From: Haemonchus contortus
Lineage: Eukaryota > Nematoda > Chromadorea > Rhabditida > Trichostrongylidae
Assembly (NCBI GenBank): GCA_000469685.2
Contig: LS997562.1
Coordinates: 41,430,345 to 41,494,344, forward strand
Direction: 5' to 3'
DNA length: 64,000 nt
The translations under genes were made by a program, and so were the position numbers. Shown piece by piece: positions 12,201 through 22,500 of the stretch (position 1 is the first letter of the stretch; each line of letters starts with the position of its first letter). The notes below the pieces were generated by a model. It was given only the letters and a program-made list of their open reading frames with translations, was not told the DNA's origin and searched no databases.

Positions 12201-14303
12201 AAGGGCGAATCGGTATTCGAGCTGTCCAAAAAATGTTCGTAATCAAAGTTTTGAGTCTCGCGAAGGGTTCAAATTGGTTGCTAATCGGTTAGCTTATGAA
12301 AAAGGGAAGCTATCTGTTTCAGGGACAAACTGCCAAAAAAAAGTCCTTTGCGTCTGATGTAGGCGCTATTTGTAACCGCTCCAACCGCTCCCGCCACCGC
12401 TTTCGGTCGTGCCCAACAAGGATGTGGAAGCTCATTCCCGTGCCGGATAAAAAACGAAAACATCCGTGGTGGAGAAGTCTTGGTCATGATTCGGAGCTAC
12501 AAAGGTTCGGCTACGAAAGGCTAAAGACGTTGACCAGTTTCGGGATGCGCCTGAATTCGACTTCCATTCAGGAGCGTATGTTCGGTTTGAATGCATTTGT
12601 GGCCTATACAATGAATTGTGGAGGTCAAGCGATGTACGAGTCGGTGCTTTCATCCTTACAGGAGCGCTTGGTCCTAGGTTTTGATCCCGGAAAAACAGCT
12701 TTGTCGGCTTGGGTGAATAGTGATAATCGATTCGATCCCTGACTATGCTTGGGTGGTAGTGCTCCATTTGCCCTTTCAAGACCTATGCTCATGTTCATAC
12801 TGTTTTCATGGAAGTACAAGCAGAAAAGTTAGAAACGCTATTACCAGCAACCCATTTGATCTCTTCAAGGCTTTGAATCACATGTAATTTATAGCGCTCT
12901 CTGCCACACGCTTTTCTATGATATCTCCTGCCATGAGATTTGACGAGAAAACAATAGCCAAGAAATTCTTCTTCATGTGGGTGACAATAGAAAGCCTTGT
13001 CTGGAACGATATAAGTTGTTTTAGCTCCCTGTTTTAGAGATTCTGCAACTCTTCTCTGGTAGCAGTGCGAAGCGAATTAGTCGGTGCATGGACAAGGAAC
13101 TAGGAACAGAAAAGAGGTTGTGCACGCTTAAGCTCAGTCCGGCACTGTGGCATAAAGAGTGGCAAATGTGGGTTTAATTGAAGGTCAGCAATACGATCCC
13201 CTCATTGATCTGGCGTTTTTACTCCGCCTCTACCGACTTCAGAAGTGCATCTCAGAGACTCTCTTCCCCTCCATTACGGCCCAGCTCCCATTGTTTCGCT
13301 CCTTTGTTCCGCTCATCGAACGAAGACTAAAAACAGGGGAGATGAGAGGAACAGGGTGGAAGTGAAGGCTTCATCCTCTCTAGAAGATTTTTCAACGAAT
13401 CGGCTATGGTTATGATGTCCAGTGAAGAAACGGTTCTGTAACCACCAAAACGTACCGTATACACACTCGGTAGGATATCCTTCGGTAACTTTAATAACAG
13501 TGAACGGAGAAACAGCCCTACACAACTTTAATGCTGCATTGCTATTTGTTGTAATATTGAGCTTTAATACACAAGTTGTTGAATCCTGTAAAATAGTCAT
13601 ACCAGTTATTAGGCGATGCTTCCTCTTTAGGCCTTATAATTGACTTGAATTACTGAAAGTGCAAACTGCACGGAATTGGTTAGCTCCTTTTTGACATGCA
13701 GCACGCGATCAGCAAAATCATTTGTAATGGCTACATCATTTGAATAATTCAATTAATTTAAAAAAACAACAATTCTTGCCAAAAGAACCAGTCAAAGGGG
13801 TACCCTTTCGAAGCCCATATGATGAATCCTGGGACCATACGGAATCCTGGGGCCATACGATCTACATTCGAGCGTCAAATCTTTAAAGAGGAAGCTGGTG
13901 CAACCGCCCCAAAGCCTGTGGTCCTTTCCGTGGCAAAAGGAGTTTGTTGGAGCTGGGTTGAATTCGAGCCCGGACATCCTCCCGGGAGCATGTTCCCAAT
14001 GAGTAGATTACTGTCTATGAGAGCTTGTTTGCCGTGGTTTCTGCCTTTCATTCAGAGAGGTCCCTTCAATCTAGGAATTTCTTTTCGTATAAGAATCATT
14101 TCAATAAATTAAAATGCACTCACAGTCAGTTTTGCTTTTCCAGATTGAAGTGGTCTTAAGCATAAGCGAGTGAAGAAATCTAAAGTCAAAGGTTCATTGA
14201 ACTCTCCAACTTTTTGCAGAATCTGATTTCACATACCTGCTCCTATAAGTTGTTTTATAAACACCAAAATGAGTAATGAGAAGAGTTTGGGATTTTTTGA
14301 CAT
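2588..14303 (-). CDS. Secreted CTLD-CTLD-mucin-VWA protein, copy 1 (nonsense codon in exon 1)
   Basis: There are sixteen coding exons, 5' to 3' on the minus strand: 14303-14124, 13585-13456, 13000-12845, 12042-11935, 11218-11048, 10308-10136, 10033-9959, 9069-8875, 8280-8142, 7685-6973, 6238-6137, 5486-5365, 5297-5213, 3651-3481, 3407-3264 and 2671-2588. Phases join without a frame break and total 916 codons. The order is signal peptide, N-terminal region, two C-type-lectin-like domains, Thr-rich linker, Cys segment and VWA domain with full MIDAS. This architecture suggests an extracellular recognition or adhesion protein; ligand and function are unknown. In-frame TGA at 14231-14229 (codon 25) replaces the TCA of copy 2, so this copy may be a pseudogene or may use the GTATGT donor just upstream. 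No other lesion was seen. Exon sizes equal those of copy 2, the main support for the model. Confidence 0.8.
3120..3230. repeat. Pyrimidine/TTTA-rich low-complexity tract in last intron of copy 1
   Basis: This is a simple (TTTA)n/(TTTC)n-like stretch inside the intron between exons 15 and 16. A longer homologous tract is at 16240-16380 in copy 2. Confidence 0.7.
6973..7685 (-). CDS. Copy 1 exon 10: Thr-rich mucin-like linker and Cys segment
   Basis: This is the largest exon (713 bases). It begins with GQYRRKVTAKPS and then about 150 residues that are mostly Thr with Ser/Pro/Ala, a probable O-glycosylated stalk between the lectin and VWA domains. The last 76 residues change character: Cys-containing, acidic and lysine-rich (FICEGNLAWLCEVDWEEE, GCSIGAHYND, CECTPPYKDG). 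The acceptor is TTTTAG and the donor is AAG|GTAAAT. The complementary strand reads as a long poly-Val ORF, which is only a shadow. From about 7207 leftward into intron 9 the DNA is identical to copy 2. Confidence 0.85.
8142..10308 (-). CDS. Copy 1 exons 6-9: second C-type-lectin-like domain
   Basis: The exons are 10308-10136, 10033-9959, 9069-8875 and 8280-8142. The domain opens around YVYYGLVHAV, continues through NRFCDLLPHGYAVRVEDFEN (Cys followed by the helix-2-like region) and ends with LWADGYPKN and MARLPVICAYG. The last two match the W-DG-P and LP-hIC signatures typical of nematode CLEC domains. No EPN or QPD is visible. FENLTEF is a potential N-glycosylation site. Exon 8 uses a CACAAG acceptor, which is weaker than its neighbours; its start was fixed by agreement with copy 2. 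Confidence 0.75.
11048..13585 (-). CDS. Copy 1 exons 2-5: N-terminal region and first C-type-lectin-like domain
   Basis: Exon 2 (13585-13456) encodes a Cys-containing segment with LNITTNS, a potential N-glycosylation site. Exons 3-5 (13000-12845, 12042-11935, 11218-11048) give the lectin fold signatures: paired Cys in FYCHPHEEEFLGYCF, then KACGRERYKLHVIQSLEE, matching the C...hxxI-S-xEE pattern of helix 2, then EVWVGNIG, and a closing FLCSRQANLYIEC. I see no EPN, QPD or WND calcium/sugar motif, so canonical calcium-dependent sugar binding is not supported. Phases 1-1-1-1 chain correctly between these exons. Confidence 0.75.
14124..14303 (-). CDS. Copy 1 exon 1: signal peptide and start of N-terminal region
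   Basis: The ATG is four bases after a TTTTTTTCAG acceptor. Codons 1-22 form a typical signal peptide (Lys/Asn start, then a Leu/Ile/Val core ending IGAG). Codon 25 is TGA (fwd tca at 14229-14231), where copy 2 has TCA. The exon continues in frame to a GTGAGT donor, and that phase-0 end fits the phase-0 start of exon 2. Beyond the stop, most differences from copy 2 change the amino acid (Q/R, G/E, P/S, R/K, S/F), consistent with relaxed constraint. A GTATGT donor overlapping the stop offers another exon end, but it is out of phase with exon 2. Confidence 0.75.
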
Positions 14304-14313
14304 TTAACTGAAA
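14304..14313 (-). promoter_or_regulatory. 3' splice acceptor just upstream of copy 1 start codon
   Basis: On the minus strand the sequence reads TTTTTTTCAG|TTAA-ATG. A strong acceptor four bases before a start codon is what nematode spliced-leader trans-splicing leaves; a 5'-UTR cis intron is the alternative. Confidence 0.6.
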
Positions 14314-14638
14314 AAAATGTGATCGACATAGTACTCATAACCATTCAGTAAAAAAGTCTGTCTACGTCGAGAGGAGTTGATGCCTGTCCGTTTGAATTCG
14401 GTTTGGATCTGAGTTTGATAATTATAAGTTCACTTGTGTTGAACAAACGGACCACATACAAGCTATTTTTCTGACCAAATTTTCGTATTCTCCTTTTCTG
14501 TCCTTCTACCTAAGCAACATAATAAGCAGCGGTCAACGGCTCATCTTCTAGCTATTAGGGAAGGTGCCTCAAATCCCAGCTTGTGGTCCCGTTTGAAGCT
14601 AGGTCTCAGTTGTCGGCCTTAACTCGCTATCCGATGTA

Positions 14639-15462
14639 CAGGGTGGGCCAGAATTATGATTACAGAGCGCGCTGACGTCCATAGCAAATTTTTTCTGAGC
14701 AATTCATTGAACTTCTTCCATTCCACAAGGTAGCTTACATTGTTACCTTTCTGATGATACTAAACTTTTGGTAGATTTTGAAAATAGTATAAGCGTAACT
14801 ACTCCGTGAATCAAACGACGCTTTGCATTTACAAGCACTTTTGGCACGGTGCATCTACAGACGAACTAGCGTAACAAGGCAGGTGGTGCATTCAACCATA
14901 AGACGCTCTCGAGAGTTGGGAACAATTGCAGATAGGAGTGGTAAGCCAAGGAGATCTGTGGTTATATTTAGGGGAAGTGTTAAGGAAGCAGGGCAAAGGT
15001 CTACCTAGCAACAAAATTCATTCTGAGTCCAAAAAGGCTAAATGAATGGACATCTCACGAAATTTTCTGCGTGAAATCGTGAAGCATCACCTGCACAACG
15101 GGACCCTTATACGTTCAGAAAGTGATCTCCCCAGTGAGCAGATTGAAGAGACGAGAAAGGCTGGCTAACAAAAGCTGCCCTGTCGCATCCGAAAAAATTG
15201 TCGTACGGAATTCCTGTTCACCGACGAAAAGATATTCCCAGTGAAAAGGTGCTCAATAAGTAGAGCGATAAGATTCATAGGAAGCTTAAACGAATGAAAG
15301 TTATACAGCGCCTGCCTCACTAACTTTCTGTGATGGCTTGTGCTAGCGTCATCGCCGAGGCAAAGACACCGATTATTCTTGCAAATTATGGAGGGAAAGT
15401 TGGCTCGGAGGCCTGTTTGATCTCTTCGTGCGCAATCTCTCAACGCAAAAACCAGCATTAAC
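14639..15462 (+). mobile_element. Degenerate Tc1/mariner-like transposon fragment between the duplicated units
   Basis: The left end is TA followed by CAGGGTGGGCC, typical of Tc1/mariner inverted-repeat tips. On the plus strand, 14870-14960 encodes a helix-turn-helix-like IRRSRELGTIADRSGKPRRS. Then 15139-15160 and 15184-15240 encode RLKRRERLANKSC and EFLFTDEKIFP, the FTDEKIF block around a catalytic Asp of the DDE/D family. About 15330-15390 recalls the SVMACASV / KTPIILAN region. Frameshifts and stops break the frame repeatedly, so it is a relic. No right-hand inverted repeat is visible before unit 2 begins. Confidence 0.75.
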
Positions 15463-15709
15463 TTTAGCAACACTAGCGACTTGGCGCCTCGCAAGACGAC
15501 TAGCCAGTACAACGAACTAAGTCACTTCGCGCGATGGGACAACCCGCTAAGAGTCGGCGCCCCCATAGTACAACGCTACACACCTTCAAGTGGTCAAATA
15601 GGGGAGACTGGTTCATAATTTGCGAAATCTTAGTGATCAGTCTTGTGAGCACTGAGAATCTTTGAGGATTTAGGGTGAAACGAGATTAAAGCCAAACTAT
15701 TTGTGCAGA

Positions 15710-15715
15710 TTTATT
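15710..15715 (-). terminator. Polyadenylation signal of copy 2
   Basis: AATAAA on the minus strand lies 41 bases downstream of the TAG stop at 15758-15756. Confidence 0.7.
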
Positions 15716-15755
15716 TAAACAATTCTGTTGAAATCGAAAGAAAGTACAACAATCA

Positions 15756-18700
15756 CTAGTCATCATTTCTTCCCTGTAGCTCTTCAACTGGGGTGCATAT
15801 TGTATCTACCGTCCTCTGAACAATGCTCATGTCTAAATCCTAAAAAATTCCACTGATCAGTTCTAGAGGTCTTGAATTTGAGAACGGAGGTCACTGTGAC
15901 TGTTGGAGTTGTCTGTGTCAGGAGGTGCCATCATGATTTCTTCTAGGAACTTTGGTTTCGGCCGCCTGAGCTACTCATGATAGAGTCTTCACCATTTGCT
16001 GACTAAGAGGCACGACATTGTGCATAGGTGAAGCCTTTGCGAATGGGGAGCGACCTAGACTCTACGAGGCGACCGAGATGGCACGTCTTGACCCATACCT
16101 GGCCAGAGGTAGTTTTCCATAAATGCCGTCTATCTGTAGCTCTTGAATTTGTTGGAGTTAGAAGGTTTACATAACATTCTACATGGATTGAATCGTTGCC
16201 TCATAATTTTTGGGAAGATTACGTCTTTCTTTCTACCTTTCTTACCTTTCTTCCATTTCTTTCCTTTCGTCCCTTACTTACTTACCGACTGTTTCTTTCT
16301 CTATTTATTTACTTATTTATTTATTTATGTATTTGTTTATTTATTTATTTATTTATTTACTTATTCATCTATTTCTCTCACCTTTTCTTGAATAGGTAAT
16401 TGAGAATGGATATCGCAAAACATGCCAAAACTCTGACCTTGTATTCGCCAGCAAAAATAACATTTTCTTCTCCTCCAGCGATAGCTATAATGTCCAATCT
16501 GGTTATGTTATATCTCCAATGTTTGGGATTAGCCATTTCTCCCACTGCCACATATATGAATTGTACGCCATCCTTGCGTATCTAAATATATTTGAAATCA
16601 TGGCTTCTTTCGAAGTTCGTTTTTTTTTTCTTGGAATTTTACGCTTGTCGTACCAAATCCGCCTGCTCAAGTTGTTCGGTTCTGAATGGGATCCATTCAT
16701 CAGTACTATCACAAATTTGATATTGCCAACATGTATCTCCACCTCCATCCGAAAGCACAACAACTGTTTTTATATCGGTCGTCTCTTTCTGAATGGCTTC
16801 ATCATTGGCTTATTGAAAATTTGTCTAGTTCTTATTATAATTAGCAGTTATTTTCTACAAAAAATGGATAGGGTCGAGAAAAAGTAAACTGTAAGGCTTG
16901 CTGAATAAATTGGAAACGCTCTGATTTCCCAAATCTCCCAGGGCTTTCCCTTTTAATTGGCTTTCCCTTTTAATTATAGCTATAGGAGTTCTCTATGAAC
17001 TCATACTCAAATGGCAGTGCTGGCAACGATACTTCGAGAAATAGGTGTGGATACTGTAAGTATCTTCTATTGATCCACGATCGATACCGGTAGTGTAATT
17101 TGTTTGTTGTTTTTCTGAGCAATCGATGTTCTCGTAAAGGCTTCCCTTGAAACGGTTTTTGGGTGGGGGCCAGGAGGTGCTACAGCGGTCGTCGTACAAA
17201 CAGTAGGTTATCGTAGGCGGTGATTCTAGAGAATTCTGACTCGATGATTTCCGGTTATCCTTGTGGGTTCAGTGTTCCTTCGTTAGTTTTAGAACTATTT
17301 TAGTCCACTTAATTTCATTTTGGTGTCTGGAGTTGGATTGGAAGGTTGGGGAGCCGCGATGGGGAAAGGCATAAGGAGGTGGTGTAAAAGATGATAGTAG
17401 GGTAAACCCGGACAGCAAAGGAACGCAGACCGTTTTGCGATTCAGACATATCAGCTAGAAGTTTTGTGGAGGAACAACTTTGCGAACTAGATGGGATAAG
17501 TATATTAAAGAGGGGGGTTTAGGGAAGGCCGGGGTAAGGGAGGGTTGGGCGTAGAATTGATAGTTTACCCATGCTATCGACCTTGACATTAGGTCCACTC
17601 TTTTAGCTGCCATTAGCTGTGAGGCATTCCTTGACTGACGGTTTAATATGTATAATTATGGACGCAACTTTATTTCAGGAGCCAACTTGACTGACTCTTC
17701 CTGCTCCCATATGACACTTCCTGGTGCCTACATCCCTGGCCATTCATTATAGAATTTCTTCATATTCCGCTCCAGAGGTATGCTCATTCACTTCTTCCTT
17801 TTTATAGGACCGAGTTTATTTATAAAAAGAGTTTTAGTAGGGATTTCCATGGGGCACATGTGTCCGTCTTGGCTCAACCACTGTCATGGTGAACGGTATG
17901 AGCAGGAAACCATCGGTGCAGCTCATACACGGTCGACAGAAAATCGCTATGGGATAGAATACAGAGGTTAGTCAGTCAGTTACTGCCACTTATCATTGGT
18001 GAAGTGATGTGTTGAATAAATTTGTATACTATGATGTAATGATTGTTATTTCGTTTTGTTATAACCATGTTGTCTACTTTTGTTGGCCGAACTATGTCGT
18101 GTGTCTTGTTCCGCCGTGGTTACGATGATATGCAGTGAGGGTAAGCCGTCAATAGAAACTTCATACTCCTCGGGAAAGTTCGAGAAGTAAGGAATGAAGA
18201 AGCAGAACACTCATCTCCAGTGAGCGAAAATCAGGAGACTTTTCGGAGTAATCCGCTTACTACATAGATAACTAGTCATATCAAAGTTAACGTTTTTGTG
18301 GATAACCTCCCCTCGAGAGAAAGTTATTGATCCCAAAAAAATTTTGTGGGTAGATGGTAAACCTCTAGAGTTATAATGAATTTATGAGAAAAAATTTTTT
18401 TCATCTGACATCGTTCTGGTATTTTGGATTTCGTCTTATACTACTTGAAAAAGCTATAACTTGCCCCTAATTCCTGCCTTGCAAGAAGTAACGAGTAACC
18501 GAGTTTGGTTGATTTACCATCATACTTCTTGTTTGCATCCAGAAATCCCCTGAATCAGGGCATATCAGGGATTCTGTATGGAAGTGGAAGTCAATAAGTG
18601 CTGGTTGTCTTATTAGCTAACAAGAGCCTATCGATAGGATACATAGCGATAGGTAAATCAACTTTTGGAACATTTTTGATGAGAATCATTCCGACTCTGA

Positions 18701-19500
18701 CTCCATCAATTGCCTTGACCACTTCTCGCATGAATCTTAAAATCTGAAAGTATGTATTGAAAGTTTTTTTTTAAATCGTTAGAGAATTTCCTAGATATGA
18801 TGTATGCAATAGAACGAATGAAGAGAGCTTGAGAAATGAAATGTGTAATTTATTTTGTCTAACGATAATTTTGCTACTCCAAAAAAAAGGAAATGGTGAT
18901 GGTCATGGTCTACTGGTGAAATGAAAACGAACAACTGTTCAGAACTTAAGGACAAGGAGCTAATGTGACGGTTGTAGGTGGGAGTTGCACAAGTATGTAG
19001 AGGAGACCCGGCTTCGGCATACTGTGGTCATGAGGGATGATACTCAGTCTTCCTTACTCTTTCTTTCCTCCCACCTACTCTCCCTCCCCCTCATATGGAT
19101 TGAAAAGTTGTACTTTGAAACTTCTATTTGGTGCTTGTTGAACGAAATTTTTCTCTTCATTGAAAGTATCGACTCCGGCGTAGTCTCTCCCAGGCTTGTA
19201 TCTGACGATGAATGGGGTGGGAATGCACTTGTTCCTTTCGTTTTTTTGGAGTTTTTTCTGTTTTTTGAGCTATAAAGTCCCCGAATTTGTCTACAGCACT
19301 TACACCTTCAGTCGTTTTATTTTGAACCCTTCAAGCGCCTTAGAAATAGCGGGCAAAGAGCCGATAACCCTAACTTCATGTACAAAATGGTAGCGAACCT
19401 GTTTCCAGCCGGGCAGGAATACTGATGCAGAATGGTCAAGGATGAACATCACTGATTTGCTTTTTCCTAGTCTTTCTCTGCAGTGGACACATAATGTTCC
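15756..19500 (-). CDS. Copy 2 exons 11-16: VWA domain with in-frame TAA
   Basis: The exons are 19500-19399, 18743-18622, 18549-18465, 16824-16654, 16581-16438 and 15839-15756. DHSAS, GKSTKLG and LSDGGGD are all encoded. Three of the four differences from copy 1 in the first 12 codons of exon 14 are silent third-position changes, which argues this stretch is coding; the fourth creates TAA. Intron 12 has a weaker GTTAGC donor and intron 13 a GCAAGT (GC-AG) donor, where copy 1 has GTAAGT for both. Confidence 0.75.
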
Positions 19501-22500
19501 CTGAAGTAGTCCTTCATGATTTCCAAATTTTTCTATTAGTGCCTACGACCCTTCCCAGAAGTCTACCTCGTCTATAAGATGATGTGTAACCGACTCATGG
19601 ACAACTTCTGTTTGCCATTTTCTTATCATGTGGTCATAGTTCTCTTCTTGGTAGAATAGACTTTTTAAAAACTTTTTAGGGATAACTGAAAAACTCTTAC
19701 AACACTCTTTCTCAAGGGCAACGTTTTTCCCCCCTTGCCTGCTTGGTTTTTCTCGTTTCTCTTTTCGTTCATATCCTTTTTCTGATCTCATCTCATCTTT
19801 CTCTAGCTAGTTTGGCGACTCCTTCACCCTATGAGTTTCCCTCTTCAGTTATTTCCCTTTCTAATTTATCTCCTCACCATTTTCATTTTTCGTTTCCTCT
19901 CAGTACGACTCTGATCCACCGACTTAGTGGGTTCTTCTCCAGACCATATCAGAATACTCAATTTATCCGGGTAACGGAACTTCTCCCCTATCGCGGCATT
20001 CTCCCTTGCGGCATGCGGCAAATTTCACTGCAATTACCGTACCCCGCCAATCGATAGGACGCGAAATTTTTCCTTGACTGGCTTGCTTTTTCATTGGATT
20101 TTATCGTTTTTTCTTCTGTTTCTTCTTCGTTTTCATGTTTATTAGACTTGATTAATTCAAATGACTCCTCCTATATAAACGACGATCAGAATCGCATTGG
20201 AACTGAAGAGAGCGGCCGGCCAATTCAAATGTTTAAAGGACTCCCCACCACACAAATTGCGCGCTCCAATCTTCCATCGCAATCCTGCGATAGGCGGCGG
20301 GTACGGCGTGTGCGACGCCGTGTTAGGGGAGAAGTTCCCGGACCCAATTTATCCTGCGGATTTTTTGTTACTCCTCTACTTCATCCTTTTCCAGTAGGAC
20401 GCTCCCAATCAGTTTTTTCCCATGATATCAGTGAGCTCCCAAGAACAAAAGGTCATTAGGGATCTGAACTTTTATCTCTCCCCAGCACTCTGATTCTGAT
20501 GACACTGAAATTACTCCGAAGTACTAAGCGTAATGACAATAATAAATAATAATAGTATTGTAGGGTATTGAGCAGTTATTACCAAGAATTCCGGGGTAGC
20601 ATCAATTGGAAAGCTCATCAGTCGGTAAACTTACCTTTGGTAGGTGCTCATACTCTACGTAGACGTCCGAACCATCCTTATAAGGTGGTGTACATTCGCA
20701 ATGCTTTTTTTCTTCATTATAATGTGCTCCTATCGAACAACCATGTTTGCTGAGTGGAGGATCTTCTTCTTCTTTCTTAATCTTCGGAGGATACTTCTTT
20801 CTCTCTTCTTCCCAATCAACTTCACACAACCAAGCCAAATTTCCTTCGCATATAAATGGAGGGGTCGTGGTGGTTGTTGTCGTTGTTGTAGTAGTGGTTC
20901 CAGGTGGCAAAAGAGTGATTCGTGATATGGTGGTAGTGGTGGTGGTGGTGGAAGTTGTTGTAGTTGTTGGTGTGGTTGTTGTGGTGGTAGTCGTTGTCGT
21001 TGGGGTAGTGGTTGAAGTGGTTGTCGAAGTCGTTGGAGTGGTGGAGGTCGTCGTGGTTGAAGGGACCGTCGAGGTCGTCGTCGTCGCTGCCGAAGTTGTC
21101 GTTGAAGATGGTACTACAGCTTTAGATGAATCCGATTCCGATGTTGTGGTGAGTGTTGAAGTTGGACTCGTAGTCGTCGTAGTAGTTGCCGTTGGGGTTG
21201 TGGTTACTACTGGGATTTTAATTGTGGTGGTAGTTGTGGGTGTAGTCGTAGTTGTCGTCGTCTGGGCGATAGTGGTTGTTGAAGTTGTTGTTGTTGAAGT
21301 TGTCGTCGTCGTTGACGGTTTTGCAGTAACTTTTCTTCGGTATTGCCCTAAAATTACGGTATTCTAGCGATTAGCAGACAGGTAGTTGGTAAATAAACAA
21401 ATACGATTTTCGTAGAAAATTGTCGATAAAGGAATGAAGAACACACATCTTCTGCAAGAGGCAACATCGTTCAAATTAATGGCAATCCCGATCAGAGCCT
21501 CGAAGAACAATTGTGTTATGAATGGGTGGTGCCCCAGTTTGGTGACCTCAATGGCATTTCCAGACCATGTTCACTTCGTGCCTTCTAATATTAGACCCAG
21601 CAATGGCTCACACTTCACTATTGTGATGCTGCTGTAGCTCTGATGGATCGCTTAGGCTCGGAATAAGCCCTACTACTCTGACGGACAGTTTGGCCGCGAT
21701 AACCTTTTCCCATTTTTGCTCAGTTCCCTCGAAGGGTGAAAACCCTTCGAGGGACTCTCTACGGCTTTGGAATCGTCTTATTGCAGATGAATCAAAATTT
21801 TACCGTATGCACAGATAACAGGAAGGCGTGCCATAGCAGGAACATCGACGTATCCATTTTTCCATACTGCTACAGTGGTCCTTGGTTTATCTGCGCACAT
21901 ATTTTTCGGATAACCATCTGCCCATAGATCGTATGGAAACTTCTGAATACCGTAGGATTCAAAGAACGTTTCTGTGAAAACTGGTGACTGTGACGGTAAA
22001 GGCTCCCTTCGAAGGCTCTACATATGTAGTAGTCTGTGTAGTAGTCATGTATAGTAATGGAGAAAGTTTGACGTGTGTAGGGACCACACGACTCCCCTTT
22101 CAGTACACTGTTGTTGTAGTATACACATTCACTAAGGAGAAACAGGATAAGAAAGCAATAGTGTGCGGGAAAATATAGAGGGGAGGCGTCCTGTTCTAGG
22201 AAGTATATCGCCCACTCGATGACTGACAATTTGCCAGTGTCTGAAGGATGCTTGTATCACGATTACCTGAGGTCGCCTCGCGCGCTGCCCTGGTTTAAGT
22301 GCGACGGGTTTCTGCGATAGCCAGGTTTCTCGGCAACAAAATGCCCGAATGTTTAGATGTTCTAGAGAGATCACAATTTTTTGTTGGGTTGCTGAAGGTA
22401 ATAGAAAATGACTAACGAGATTCACAACGACGCACAACCAACCAATGTTTTTCCGCCCTTGTCGACATGACTGAACAGTTCTGCGTAGGCCTGAGGATTT

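Larger units (their letters stand above)
2258..14638. repeat. Tandem duplication unit 1 (12.4 kb)
   Basis: This block is colinear with about 15463-28187. The copy-to-copy offset drifts from 13.2 to 13.7 kb because of intron indels. Exons and their borders are well conserved, whereas introns range from clearly alignable to largely rearranged. The left edge lies at the sequence agcaacactagcgac. The right edge is a TA dinucleotide followed by cagggtgggcc, which looks like a Tc1/mariner-type insertion end. Each unit holds one complete copy of the lectin/VWA gene with its 5' flank and polyadenylation signal. Confidence 0.85.

Noticed and set aside
12296..12742. 148-codon plus-strand ORF
   Set aside because: Lies in intron 4-3 sequence of copy 1; the corresponding part of unit 2 has frameshifts and stops, so the frame is not conserved.
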